A stretch of 64,000 bases of DNA from Shewanella hafniensis. GTDB lineage: Bacteria; Pseudomonadota; Gammaproteobacteria; Enterobacterales; Shewanellaceae. A model generated the notes under the pieces. It was not told the DNA's origin. It did no database searches and worked only from the letters and a program-made list of their open reading frames with translations. Positions 47,802 to 57,974 of the stretch are shown one piece after another (the stretch's first letter is position 1; each line of letters opens with the position of its first letter). The stretch spans positions 62,001 through 126,000 of the forward strand of contig NZ_BPFD01000002.1 of the NCBI RefSeq assembly GCF_019655335.1, given 5' to 3'. The position numbers and the translations under genes are program-made.

Positions 47802-50017
47802 ACTTAGCCTCTCCTTTAACAACGACAAATAACGCCAAGCCACTGCGTATTGCAGTGTTGCTTGGCGATGCGCTCAACCTTGACTCTCACTCAGCCCAAG
47901 TATTAGGGAGTTTTGCGGAACATGAAAGCGTTCAGATTTGCGCTGTAGATGCCGACCTCTCGCCAACACATGAACCAATAGTGCATAAGCAACAGTCGCT
48001 TACTGCATTATTGAGTCAAGCGGTGACGGCCCTTGAGCAAGGCAAGCTGGTTGAACTTAAATTCAATGATGGCAATCTGCCCCAGTCTCTGTATTTGCTC
48101 GATGGCTTACGCGCCGCCAAACTGCGCCTCCACGCCCACGGGTTCATTGCAGGCTTTGCCGCTGGCAATGGGGCGACAGGTGACGTGAATACGGCTGTAG
48201 CTAATGCGGCAGCTGTTGCTATTAAGGCATTAGCGGCGGCAAAGCGTAGTCCTGCACAAACCGTTCAGCATCAGCTCGTCGCCAACACTCTCAACGAGGC
48301 ATTTCTTGCGCTGCGCCAAGGCGTAACCGCCCTCGCCGCGCGAACACAAGCGCCGCTTTATGGTAAAGAAGGGGAAAATCAGCAAACGGGTTATTGGTTT
48401 AGCGACCAACATCAAGCACGGGTGTTGTGCTTAAATCTTGTCGCAAAGACGTCAAGTCAAACGGATGAATCTCGACATCTAAACCAAAGTATTGTGCTGA
48501 CCCAAGGCTCACAAGTTATCGTGCCCAAAGCCCTTGTTGATAAAAACCGGCTGTTTGTGCCGATAAGTGCTGACAATATTGATGCACTCATAGCGCAACT
48601 ATTACAACTTTTGCAGCGAGTTAACACTCTAGAAAATAGTACGGGCACACTGGAAAATGGCGCCGGCTTGCACGCTGACTTTCGCGCTGAGCAACTCAAA
48701 CCTTGGTTTGAACGCTATGATGCCAACGCACCACTGGCATTAGTCTTGATGGCGGCATCGATTGATGATCTGAAACTTGAAGCCAACGCCATGCTTGCGG
48801 CGCTTGAAAATGATGCGGTTCGTCATCAGGGTCAAGCCTTTAAGACCCCAGCAGGCAGCTGTTTTACCGCTAAGCCGCTAGGGAATGCAGGACTGACCTT
48901 TGTTTATCCCGGCGTTGGCACGGTTTACGCCAATATGTTCAATAACTTGCATGAATATTTCCCCACGCTGTATCACCAGCTAGAACGTGAAGGCGATTTA
49001 AGCGCCATGCTGCAATCTCCGCAAATTTATGCAGCAGATGTTAAAACCGCAGCAGACATGAGCTTAAGCCAGCAAGCGATTAGCGGCGTGGGGGCCAGTT
49101 ATTTATTCACTAAATTACTCACCCAAGTTTTTAATATTAAGCCCAAAATGGCACTCGGTTACTCTATGGGCGAAGCCGCCATGTGGGCAAGCCTTGATGT
49201 GTGGCAAACCCCGCACGCAATGATCAACGCCACCGAAAATAGCGATATTTTCAACCATGCGATTTCTGGCGAGCTAACCGCAGTGCGCCGGGCATGGCAG
49301 CTTAAGGATAATGAAGCCATAGTGTGGAACAGCTTTGTGGTGCGTTCAGGTAGCCATGAAATCAAGGCATTATTGCCAGCGTTTCCTCGCGCCTACTTAG
49401 CCATCATTCAAGGTGATACTTGCGTCATTGCTGGCTGCGAAACAAGCTGCAAAGCCCTGCTTGCCACGTTAGGTAAACGCGGCATTGCCGCTAATCGCGT
49501 CACGGCCATGCATACCGCACCCGCCATGTTAGTCCATGGACAAGTACAAGATTTCTATACGCAAGCGCTAAAAGCTGAGGCGCTAAAAGCAGCGGCGCAA
49601 GACTCGCCTATTCGCTTTATCAGTGCAGCGCAAACTGCGCCAGTGGCAGTGGATAGCCACAGCATTGGCCGCGCGATTGCCGATACCTTTTGTTCGCCAC
49701 TCGACTTTAGTGCGCTCATTCAAAATGCCACCGAGCAAGGCGCAAGGCTATTTGTCGAAGTGGGCGCCGATAGGCAAACCAGCACACTCATAGATAAAAT
49801 CGGCCACGCCCATGCAAGCCAAAGCACTGCGAACGCGGCGACAGCCGCCATTGCTTGCAATGCCAAAGGTGCCGATGCGATTACCAGCTTACTCAAGTGT
49901 TTAGCTCAGCTGATAAGCCACAGAGTGCCGCTGTCGCTCGCGCCGCTCATGCCGCCATTTAGTGCTAACGCAGCCCCTTTATCATCAGCAGTATCACCAC
50001 AAGGAGAACCCCAGTGA
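47798..50017 (+). CDS. pfaB: PUFA synthase subunit PfaB (acyltransferase)
   Basis: Acyltransferase subunit thought to influence the final PUFA product. The 739 aa have an N-terminal part (about 1-330) of weak similarity to ketosynthase/CLF-type regions without an evident active Cys, and a C-terminal acyltransferase domain (about 360-700) with FVYPGVGTVYANMF and Ser456 in GYSMGEA, and a His-containing AMHTAPAMLVHG. The GTG start overlaps the pfaA stop and the end overlaps the pfaC start, so the operon is translationally coupled throughout. Confidence 0.94.
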   Translation: MNLASPLTTTNNAKPLRIAVLLGDALNLDSHSAQVLGSFAEHESVQICAVDADLSPTHEPIVHKQQSLTALLSQAVTALEQGKLVELKFNDGNLPQSLYLLDGLRAAKLRLHAHGFIAGFAAGNGATGDVNTAVANAAAVAIKALAAAKRSPAQTVQHQLVANTLNEAFLALRQGVTALAARTQAPLYGKEGENQQTGYWFSDQHQARVLCLNLVAKTSSQTDESRHLNQSIVLTQGSQVIVPKALVDKNRLFVPISADNIDALIAQLLQLLQRVNTLENSTGTLENGAGLHADFRAEQLKPWFERYDANAPLALVLMAASIDDLKLEANAMLAALENDAVRHQGQAFKTPAGSCFTAKPLGNAGLTFVYPGVGTVYANMFNNLHEYFPTLYHQLEREGDLSAMLQSPQIYAADVKTAADMSLSQQAISGVGASYLFTKLLTQVFNIKPKMALGYSMGEAAMWASLDVWQTPHAMINATENSDIFNHAISGELTAVRRAWQLKDNEAIVWNSFVVRSGSHEIKALLPAFPRAYLAIIQGDTCVIAGCETSCKALLATLGKRGIAANRVTAMHTAPAMLVHGQVQDFYTQALKAEALKAAAQDSPIRFISAAQTAPVAVDSHSIGRAIADTFCSPLDFSALIQNATEQGARLFVEVGADRQTSTLIDKIGHAHASQSTANAATAAIACNAKGADAITSLLKCLAQLISHRVPLSLAPLMPPFSANAAPLSSAVSPQGEPQ

Positions 50018-53000
50018 GTTCTCAGCATTCCCCTAGGATTGATAGCACTAGCGTGCCTATGACTGCGTCAAACTATGAGTCAAAAAGCGCATCAAACTAT
50101 GCATCAAAAAACGCATCAAACAGTGCGTCAAAAATCGCGATCGTCGGTCTCGCGACTCAGTATCCCGACGCCGATAATCCACACACCTTCTGGCAAAATC
50201 TGCTGGATAAAAAAGACTCTCGCAGCCAAATTAGCCGCGAAAAGCTCAATGCTAATCCCGCCGATTACCAAGGTGTGCAAGGTCAGTCTGATCGCTTTTA
50301 CTGCGATAAAGGCGGCTACATTCAACACTTTGAGTTTGATGCCAAGGGTTATCAACTGCCTGAGTCCGCCTTTGATGGTTTAGATGAAAGCTTTTTATGG
50401 GCACTCGATTGCAGTCGTAAAGCTCTGCAAGACGCAGGGATTACCCCAAGCGATGCCGTACTGGCGCGCACTGGTGTCGTAATGGGAACCTTGTCGTTCC
50501 CCACTGCCCGCTCCAACGAACTGTTTTTGCCCTTGTATCACCAAACCGTTGAAAAGGCGCTGCAAAATAAACTGAATCAAAGCGCGTTTCAGCTGACTGA
50601 TTTTGGCAACTCAGTTAACGACCTCAATGCCAATAGTCAGACCTTAAACATCGCCAATGGCGCGGTTGCCCACACAGCCTCAAAACTGGTCAGCGATGCA
50701 CTCGGTTTAGGTGGCACTCAGTTGAGTCTGGACGCCGCCTGCGCCAGCTCGGTTTATGCGCTCAAACTCGCCGGCGATTACCTAACCACAGGCAAGGCCG
50801 ATGTGATGCTAGCGGGCGCCGTATCGGGCGCCGATCCTTTCTTTATCAACATGGGATTCTCGATTTTCCACGCCTATCCAGATCACGGTATTTCGGCGCC
50901 CTTTGATAGCAACAGTAAAGGCTTGTTCGCTGGCGAAGGCGCTGGGGTTTTAGTGTTAAAACGCTTGGAGGATGCCGAGCGCGATGGCGACAACATCTAT
51001 GCCGTCGTCAGCGGCATTGGTTTGTCGAACGACGGTAAAGGCCAGTTTGTATTAAGCCCCAACAGCAAGGGCCAAGTGCAAGCCTTCGAGCGCGCCTACA
51101 GTGCCGCAAATACACTGCCCGCCAATATCGAAGTGATTGAATGCCACGCTACGGGCACGCCACTTGGGGATAAGGTCGAACTCGCCTCGATGGAGCGCTT
51201 TTTTGAGGACAAACTCGCGGGCTCTGCAGTGCCGCTTATTGGCTCGGCAAAATCCAACTTAGGCCATTTACTCACGGCCGCGGGCATGCCGGGGATCATG
51301 AAGATGATTTTTGCCATGCGCTCGGGCCGCTTGCCGCCCAGTATAAATTTATCGGCGCCGATATCCTCACCTAAGGGGTTGTTTAGCGCTAAAAACCTCC
51401 CGACAGAAATGCATGCGTGGCCCGATAAAGCTGGCAATGACCGCCGCCATGCGGGTGTTTCTGTGTTTGGTTTTGGCGGCTGTAACGCACATTTATTGCT
51501 GGAATCCTATGTACCGGCAAATACCAGCAGCCAGCATACGCAGAGTGCAGCCCAAGTCAGTTATCAGCACACGCCGTTAACTATCATTGGCTTAGCATCG
51601 CATTTCGGGCCTTTATCGTCGATTAATGCACTGGATAACGCGATTAGCTCTCAGCAAAACGCCTTCATTCCACTGCCCGCTAAACGCTGGAAAGGCTTAG
51701 ATAAACATCCTGACATCTTAGCTAACTTTGGCTTGCCTGCTGTACCGCAGGGCGCCTATATCGACCAGTTCGATTTTGACTTCCTGCGCTTTAAAGTGCC
51801 GCCCAATGAGGATGATCGCCTGATCTCCCAGCAACTGCTGCTGATCAAAGTGGCCGATGAAGCGATCCGTGATGCGAACTTAAAGCCAGGTGGCAAGGTA
51901 GCTGTATTAGTGGCGATGGAAACAGAGCTGGAATTACACCAGTTCCGTGGCCGAGTGAATCTGCACACTCAATTGGCAGACAGCCTTAAAAAACAAGGGA
52001 TAACACTCACACAAACTGAGTATCTCGCCCTTGAAAAAATCGCCATGGACAGCGTGCTCGATGCCGCCAAACTGAACCAATATACCAGTTTTATTGGCAA
52101 CATCATGGCGTCACGCATCGCCTCCCTGTGGGACTTTAACGGCCCTGCCTTTACCATTTCGGCGGCAGAATTGTCAGTCGCCCGCTGTATCGATGTGGCC
52201 GAAAACCTGTTATCCCAAGAATCCTTAGATGCCGTAGTGATCGCCGCCGTCGATTTAAGTGGCAGTCTAGAGCAAGTGGTGCTTAAAAACGCGGTATCTA
52301 AAGTGGCATTGAATGCAACAGACACAGGCTGGAAAGTCGGTGAAGGCGCCGGCGCGCTGGTACTCACTGCTGAAAATTCAAATACGAATGTTCAACTTAA
52401 TGATGCCAATAGCAACAACTTTGGCAACAGCTATGGTCACATTAGCGGCCAAGTGTTTGGCGCTGTATATGACCCCCAAGGCAACAGCAACACGGCGCGG
52501 ATTTGCGATCACTTGCTAACCCAAGCCAAGGTGAATAGCAGCCAGATTAGTTTGATTGAAACCAGTATTGCGGTTGAGCAACGAAGCGAGCCAGCGCTGA
52601 CACCCAATACCCTGTTGCCGAGTGTGAGTGCGCGCAGCCAAGCCGCAGACACCCTAGGCCATAACTTTGCTGCGGCGGGAATGGCGAGTATCTTGAGTGC
52701 GCTGCTTCAGTTAAAAAATCAAGTTCAGCTGAAAAATCAAGCGCAGTTAAAAAACCAAACGCAACCGGACACTCAAGCGCAGCACGCGCTCGTAGCCACC
52801 TTTAGCCAAGGTAAGTGCGCGCAGTTATTGCTCAGCCAAAGTGCCATGCAAGCGCACAACTTGCAGCAAAGACTTGAACAAGACTTAACGCTTTCTGAGC
52901 AAAAACACTTGATAAAACAAGTGACACTCGGAGGCCGCGATATCTATCAGCATATCCTGGATACCCCGCTCGCTTACCTTGGTGCAATACAACAAAAAGC

Positions 53001-56000
53001 CCAAGCCATGACGGCATTGCCAGCGCGCAGCCAACGCAAGCATTTGGCCCAAATAGCAAGCAAAGACACTAATCGCGTTGCACCAAGCTGCCCAACTACG
53101 GCGCTACCAAAAGAGACATTAAGCAGTATGCCAATAAATGCCCTAAGCACGCCCAACAACACTGCCGCTCACGCAGATCTAAAAGACGCGGCATTTTTAC
53201 GTAATCAGCAACTCGCCCGTGAAGCCCATTTAGCCTTTTTGCAAAGCCGTGCAGAGGGCTTAAAACTGGCCGATGCCTTGATGAAAGCCCAGCTTGCCAC
53301 CGAGTTAGCCGTCAATGGCCAAGCGACGCCAGCGGAGCAGCAAGCCATTGTTCAGGCATCTGCGCCAGCGGTTCTTCCACATACTGCACTTTATCCAAAC
53401 CAAGTGCTTTATCCAAACCATGCAAAAGTGCCTGAGTACACGCCGCCAACGCCGCTAAGCAAGCCTTGCATTTGGGATTATGCGGATTTAGTCGAGTACG
53501 CCGAAGGTGATATTGCTAAGGTTTTTGGCCCAGATTACGCCATTATTGACAGCTACTCGCGCCGTGTACGCCTGCCAACCACGGACTATTTGCTGGTGTC
53601 TCGGGTAACGAAATTAAACGCCCAGATGAACCGATATGAGCCTTGCACTATGACCACGGAATACGACATTCCTGTGGACGCGCCGTATTTGGTCGATGGC
53701 CAAATTCCTTGGGCCGTAGCGGTTGAATCGGGTCAATGCGACTTAATGCTGATCAGCTACTTAGGTATCGATTTTGAAAACAAGGGCGAGCGCGTTTATC
53801 GCCTGCTCGATTGCACTCTGACCTTCCTTGGCGACTTACCGCGCGGTGGCGACACCCTGCGCTACGATATTTCCATCAACAACTTTGCCCGTAATGGCGA
53901 TACCTTGTTGTTCTTCTTCTCCTACGAATGTTTTGTGGGCGATAAGCTGATCCTGAAAATGGATGGCGGCTGCGCCGGCTTCTTCACCGACAAGGAACTC
54001 GCCGACGGCAAGGGCGTTATTAGCACCGAAGCCGAAATCAAAGCCCGTAACCTTGCGCTCAATAATCCCAATAAGCCGCGCTTTACTCCGCTACTTAACT
54101 GCGCACAAAACCAATTTGATTACAGTCAAATCCATAAACTGCTCAGCGCCGATATCGGTGGCTGTTTTGGCGGTGCCCATGCGGCGCATCAAGCCCAATA
54201 TGGGCTGCAGCCCTCTTTATGTTTTGCTTCTGAAAAATTCCTGATGATTGAACAGGTCAGCAATCTTGAGGTGCATGGCGGTGCGTGGGGCTTAGGTTCA
54301 GTTGAAGGCCATAAGCAGCTCGAAGCCGACCATTGGTATTTCCCGTGTCATTTCAAGGGCGACCAAGTGATGGCGGGATCATTAATGGCCGAAGGTTGTG
54401 GCCAATTACTGCAATTCTTTATGCTGCATATTGGTATGCACGCCAGCACAGAAGAAGGAGGAGTAAAAAACGGTCGTTTCCAACCGCTCGAAAACGCCTC
54501 TCAAAAAGTGCGCTGTCGCGGTCAAGTGTTGCCGCAATCTGGCCTGCTCACCTATCGCATGGAAATCACCGAAATAGGCATGAGCCCGCGCCCCTATGCT
54601 AAAGCGAATATCGATATTCTGCTCAATGGCAAAGTGGTGGTGGATTTCCAAAACCTTGGGGTGATGATCAAAGAAGAAGCCGAATGTACCCGCTACCTTG
54701 CGGATAACGATGCCAACACAGCTAATAAGAATGCGCAGCTTACCTCGACAACACCAACATCCTTAGCTGCGCCGCTAATGGCCCAGCAGCCCGATTTAAC
54801 TGCGCCAACCAACAAAGGCGTAGTGCCGCTTAAGCATGTGAGCGCGCCGATTGCGCCAGCGGATTCTAAGTATGCTAACCGCGTGCCCGACACCCTGCCG
54901 TTCACGCCGTATCATATGTTCGAATTTGCCACGGGCGACATCGAAAACTGCTTCGGCCCTGATTTCAGTATCTATCGCGGCCTAATTCCACCGCGCACGC
55001 CCTGCGGTGATTTACAGCTCACCACCCGCGTGGTTGCCATTGATGGCAAACGCGGCGAGCTGAAAAAGCCGTCATCATGCATCGCCGAATATGAAGTGCC
55101 AGCAAACGCTTGGTATTACGCTAAAAACAGCCATCAAGCTGTGATGCCCTATTCTGTGCTGATGGAAATATCACTGCAGCCAAATGGCTTTATCTCAGGC
55201 TATATGGGCACCACCTTGGGTTTCCCCGGCCAAGAGCTGTTTTTCCGTAACTTAGACGGTAGTGGTAAGTTGCTGCGTCACGTGGATTTACGCGGCAAAA
55301 CCATAGTAAACGACTCACGTCTGTTATCGACTGTGATTGCCGGCAGCAACATCATTCAGAATTTCAGTTTTGAATTAAGCTGCGATGGCGAGCCTTTCTA
55401 CCAAGGTAAAGCGGTATTTGGTTACTTCAAGGGCGATGCGCTGAAAAACCAACTTGGGATAGACAACGGCAAGACAACTCAACCTTGGCATGTGCAAAAT
55501 GGTATAGCCGCCGATAGCCAAATCAATCTGTTAGATAAACAGCATCGCAGCTTTAACGCCCCACAAGGTCAGCCACATTACCGTTTAGCGGGCGGTCAGC
55601 TTAACTTTATCGACAAGGCTGAAATCGTGAAAGCCGGCGGTAAAGCGGGCCTTGGCTATTTATACGCCGAGCGCACGATTGACCCGAGTGATTGGTTCTT
55701 CCAATTCCATTTCCATCAAGATCCGGTAATGCCAGGCTCATTAGGGGTTGAAGCCATTATCGAGCTGATGCAAACCTATGCGATTGACCAAGACCTTGGT
55801 GCGGGCTTTAAAAATCCAAAATTTGGCCAGATATTGTCGGATATCAAATGGAAGTATCGTGGCCAAATTAACCCATTAAACAAGCAGATGTCGCTGGATG
55901 TTCACATTACCAGCGTGACAGACGACAATGGTAAACGCATCATTATGGGCGATGCCAACTTGAGTAAAGACGGCCTGCGGATTTATGAAGTTAAAGATAT

Positions 56001-56025
56001 CGCCATCTGTATTGAAGAAGCTTAA
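50014..56025 (+). CDS. pfaC: PUFA synthase subunit PfaC (KS-CLF-DH-DH)
   Basis: Condensation and dehydration subunit of the PUFA synthase. The 2003 aa comprise a ketosynthase (about 45-500; Cys243 in DAACASS, with ECHATGTPLGD and KSNLGHLL), a chain length factor (about 520-960; the Cys position is Glu719 in SAAELSV), a linker, and two FabA-like dehydratases: DH1 around His1446 (CHFKGDQVMAGS) and DH2 around His1899 (FHFHQDPVMPGS). A third FabA-like N-terminal half is visible before each. An N-terminal Ser/Lys/Tyr repeat (about 12-42) is low complexity. The start is GTG overlapping pfaB. Confidence 0.96.
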   Translation: MSSQHSPRIDSTSVPMTASNYESKSASNYASKNASNSASKIAIVGLATQYPDADNPHTFWQNLLDKKDSRSQISREKLNANPADYQGVQGQSDRFYCDKGGYIQHFEFDAKGYQLPESAFDGLDESFLWALDCSRKALQDAGITPSDAVLARTGVVMGTLSFPTARSNELFLPLYHQTVEKALQNKLNQSAFQLTDFGNSVNDLNANSQTLNIANGAVAHTASKLVSDALGLGGTQLSLDAACASSVYALKLAGDYLTTGKADVMLAGAVSGADPFFINMGFSIFHAYPDHGISAPFDSNSKGLFAGEGAGVLVLKRLEDAERDGDNIYAVVSGIGLSNDGKGQFVLSPNSKGQVQAFERAYSAANTLPANIEVIECHATGTPLGDKVELASMERFFEDKLAGSAVPLIGSAKSNLGHLLTAAGMPGIMKMIFAMRSGRLPPSINLSAPISSPKGLFSAKNLPTEMHAWPDKAGNDRRHAGVSVFGFGGCNAHLLLESYVPANTSSQHTQSAAQVSYQHTPLTIIGLASHFGPLSSINALDNAISSQQNAFIPLPAKRWKGLDKHPDILANFGLPAVPQGAYIDQFDFDFLRFKVPPNEDDRLISQQLLLIKVADEAIRDANLKPGGKVAVLVAMETELELHQFRGRVNLHTQLADSLKKQGITLTQTEYLALEKIAMDSVLDAAKLNQYTSFIGNIMASRIASLWDFNGPAFTISAAELSVARCIDVAENLLSQESLDAVVIAAVDLSGSLEQVVLKNAVSKVALNATDTGWKVGEGAGALVLTAENSNTNVQLNDANSNNFGNSYGHISGQVFGAVYDPQGNSNTARICDHLLTQAKVNSSQISLIETSIAVEQRSEPALTPNTLLPSVSARSQAADTLGHNFAAAGMASILSALLQLKNQVQLKNQAQLKNQTQPDTQAQHALVATFSQGKCAQLLLSQSAMQAHNLQQRLEQDLTLSEQKHLIKQVTLGGRDIYQHILDTPLAYLGAIQQKAQAMTALPARSQRKHLAQIASKDTNRVAPSCPTTALPKETLSSMPINALSTPNNTAAHADLKDAAFLRNQQLAREAHLAFLQSRAEGLKLADALMKAQLATELAVNGQATPAEQQAIVQASAPAVLPHTALYPNQVLYPNHAKVPEYTPPTPLSKPCIWDYADLVEYAEGDIAKVFGPDYAIIDSYSRRVRLPTTDYLLVSRVTKLNAQMNRYEPCTMTTEYDIPVDAPYLVDGQIPWAVAVESGQCDLMLISYLGIDFENKGERVYRLLDCTLTFLGDLPRGGDTLRYDISINNFARNGDTLLFFFSYECFVGDKLILKMDGGCAGFFTDKELADGKGVISTEAEIKARNLALNNPNKPRFTPLLNCAQNQFDYSQIHKLLSADIGGCFGGAHAAHQAQYGLQPSLCFASEKFLMIEQVSNLEVHGGAWGLGSVEGHKQLEADHWYFPCHFKGDQVMAGSLMAEGCGQLLQFFMLHIGMHASTEEGGVKNGRFQPLENASQKVRCRGQVLPQSGLLTYRMEITEIGMSPRPYAKANIDILLNGKVVVDFQNLGVMIKEEAECTRYLADNDANTANKNAQLTSTTPTSLAAPLMAQQPDLTAPTNKGVVPLKHVSAPIAPADSKYANRVPDTLPFTPYHMFEFATGDIENCFGPDFSIYRGLIPPRTPCGDLQLTTRVVAIDGKRGELKKPSSCIAEYEVPANAWYYAKNSHQAVMPYSVLMEISLQPNGFISGYMGTTLGFPGQELFFRNLDGSGKLLRHVDLRGKTIVNDSRLLSTVIAGSNIIQNFSFELSCDGEPFYQGKAVFGYFKGDALKNQLGIDNGKTTQPWHVQNGIAADSQINLLDKQHRSFNAPQGQPHYRLAGGQLNFIDKAEIVKAGGKAGLGYLYAERTIDPSDWFFQFHFHQDPVMPGSLGVEAIIELMQTYAIDQDLGAGFKNPKFGQILSDIKWKYRGQINPLNKQMSLDVHITSVTDDNGKRIIMGDANLSKDGLRIYEVKDIAICIEEA

Positions 56026-56068
56026 TCACCTTGCTCATTTAGAAAGACGCTAATTACAAATAATGTGT

Positions 56069-56093
56069 CGCCTTGGCCAGAGTGCCTAAGGCG
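56069..56093 (+). other. Hairpin between pfaC and pfaD
   Basis: CGCCTT (56069-56074) and AAGGCG (56088-56093) form a stem with extra inner pairs in the 88-bp gap, followed by AATAAAAAGAG rather than a U run. It may stabilise or separate the pfaABC and pfaD messages. Confidence 0.4.
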
Positions 56094-56113
56094 GCAATAA
56101 AAAGAGAATACCT

Positions 56114-57760
56114 ATGACAAGCCATACTCTCGATCAATTTAATAGTAATAACGAAAAACTCAGCCCTTGGCCGTGGCAAGTCAACGATGCAGCGCTGAGC
56201 TTTGATATCGACTCATTAGGCAAAAAACTCAAAGATTTAAGCCAAGCCTGTTACTTAGTCAATCACAGTGAAAAAGGCTTAGGCATAGCGCAAACGGCCG
56301 AAGTGACCACAAGTGACAGCCAAGCGCCATTGGGCTCACACCCTGTCAGCGCCTTTGCCCCTGCCCTTGGCACCCAAAGTTTAGGCGACAGTAATTTCCG
56401 CCGCGTCCACGGCGTCAAATACGCTTACTACGCCGGCGCTATGGCTAACGGTATTGCCTCGGAAGAACTGGTTATCGCCCTTGGCCAAGCGGGTATTTTA
56501 TGCTCATTTGGCGCGGCGGGGTTAATTCCATCCCGTGTTGAAGCGGCCATTACTCGCATTCAAGCGGCGCTGCCCAATGGTCCCTACGCCTTTAACTTAA
56601 TTCACAGCCCAAGCGAGCCCGCATTAGAGCGCGGCAGCGTTGAACTGTTTTTAAAACATAGAGTGCGCACGGTCGAAGCCTCGGCATTTTTAGGTTTAAC
56701 GCCACAAATCGTCTATTACCGCGCAGCAGGTTTGAGCCGCGACGCACATGGCGACATAGTCATTGGCAACAAAGTCATCGCAAAAATCAGCCGCACCGAA
56801 GTCGCAACTAAGTTTATGGAGCCGGCGCCGGCCAAAATCCTGCAGCAATTAGTGAGTGATGGTCTTATCAGCCAAGACCAAATGGCAATGGCGCAACTTG
56901 TGCCCATGGCGGATGACATCACGGCCGAAGCCGACTCAGGTGGCCATACCGACAATCGTCCATTGGTCACGCTATTGCCGACGATTTTGGCGCTCAAAGA
57001 TGAAATCCAAGCTAAGTATCAATACAAGACACCCATCCGTGTGGGTGCAGGCGGCGGCGTCGGCACTCCCGATGCAGCATTAGCCACCTTCAACATGGGC
57101 GCGGCCTTTATCGTCACAGGTTCAATCAACCAAGCGTGTGTGGAGGCGGGCGCGAGCGAACACACCCGTAAGTTACTCGCCACCACAGAAATGGCCGATG
57201 TGACTATGGCACCCGCCGCCGATATGTTCGAAATGGGCGTGAAATTACAAGTGGTTAAGCGCGGTACTTTGTTCCCTATGCGCGCCAATAAGCTATATGA
57301 AATCTATACTCGTTACGATTCGATTGATGCCATCCCTGCGGACGAGCGTAAAAAGCTCGAAGAGCAGATATTCCGCGCATCACTCGATGATATTTGGGCG
57401 GGCACTGTCGCCCACTTTAACGAGCGCGACCCTAAGCAAATCGAGCGCGCACTGGATAACCCCAAACGTAAGATGGCGTTGATTTTCCGCTGGTATTTGG
57501 GTCTGTCTAGCCGCTGGTCGAACACAGGTGAAGTCGGCCGCGAAATGGATTACCAAATTTGGGCAGGCCCAGCGCTCGGCGCATTTAATGCTTGGGCAAA
57601 AGGCAGTTATTTAGATGACTATAAAGCCCGTAATGCGGTCGATTTAGCCAAACATTTAATGGTGGGCGCGGCCTATCAATCCCGGATTAACTTGCTGTTA
57701 TCCCAAGGGGTTAGCATTCCAGTTAGCCTGCAACGCTGGAAACCGCTAAATCGTTTTTAA
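56114..57760 (+). CDS. pfaD: PUFA synthase enoyl reductase PfaD
   Basis: Separate trans-acting enoyl reductase of the PUFA synthase, an FMN-dependent TIM-barrel protein related to nitronate monooxygenase/FabK. The 548 aa contain the flavin-site segments GILCSFGAAGLIPSR, IRVGAGGGVGTPDAAL and FIVTGSINQACVEAG, and a C-terminal helical part (about 430-548) with RWYLGLSSRWSNTGE. It is the only pfa gene not overlapping its neighbour (88 bp after pfaC), and a strong hairpin follows it. Confidence 0.95.
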   Translation: MTSHTLDQFNSNNEKLSPWPWQVNDAALSFDIDSLGKKLKDLSQACYLVNHSEKGLGIAQTAEVTTSDSQAPLGSHPVSAFAPALGTQSLGDSNFRRVHGVKYAYYAGAMANGIASEELVIALGQAGILCSFGAAGLIPSRVEAAITRIQAALPNGPYAFNLIHSPSEPALERGSVELFLKHRVRTVEASAFLGLTPQIVYYRAAGLSRDAHGDIVIGNKVIAKISRTEVATKFMEPAPAKILQQLVSDGLISQDQMAMAQLVPMADDITAEADSGGHTDNRPLVTLLPTILALKDEIQAKYQYKTPIRVGAGGGVGTPDAALATFNMGAAFIVTGSINQACVEAGASEHTRKLLATTEMADVTMAPAADMFEMGVKLQVVKRGTLFPMRANKLYEIYTRYDSIDAIPADERKKLEEQIFRASLDDIWAGTVAHFNERDPKQIERALDNPKRKMALIFRWYLGLSSRWSNTGEVGREMDYQIWAGPALGAFNAWAKGSYLDDYKARNAVDLAKHLMVGAAYQSRINLLLSQGVSIPVSLQRWKPLNRF

Positions 57761-57780
57761 CCCCTAACGGACTATCGAGA

Positions 57781-57812
57781 CATCAAGTAGGGACTCAACT
57801 CCCTACTTGATG
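57781..57812 (+). terminator. pfaD: Terminator-like hairpin after pfaD
   Basis: A perfect 13-bp inverted repeat (57781-57793, 57800-57812) with a 6-nt loop, 20 bp after pfaD. The trailing sequence CAATCTTCTTC has few T, so it may end transcription weakly or protect the 3' end. Confidence 0.6.
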
Positions 57813-57908
57813 CAATCTTCTTCACTACCTCGTTAAATCGAAGCCGCCGACCTTATTACCAATCTAATCCCTTGAGTTATTGACTCTGTTTGTGCCAATG
57901 CCGCTAAG

Positions 57909-57974
57909 CACTGGCACTCCAGTGGCACGCCGTAAACCCATCTTTGGGGGCTCAACGGAAAAGTCCCTTTTCCG
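57909..57974. repeat. REP-like cluster of short palindromes
   Basis: Three hairpins in 66 bp: CACTGG-CACT-CCAGTG (57909-57924), AACCCATCTTTGGGGG (approximate, near 57935-57950) and CGGAAAAG-TCC-CTTTTCCG (57956-57974). The rest of the 57.8-58.3 kb gap is AT-rich with no gene that I can support. Confidence 0.45.
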
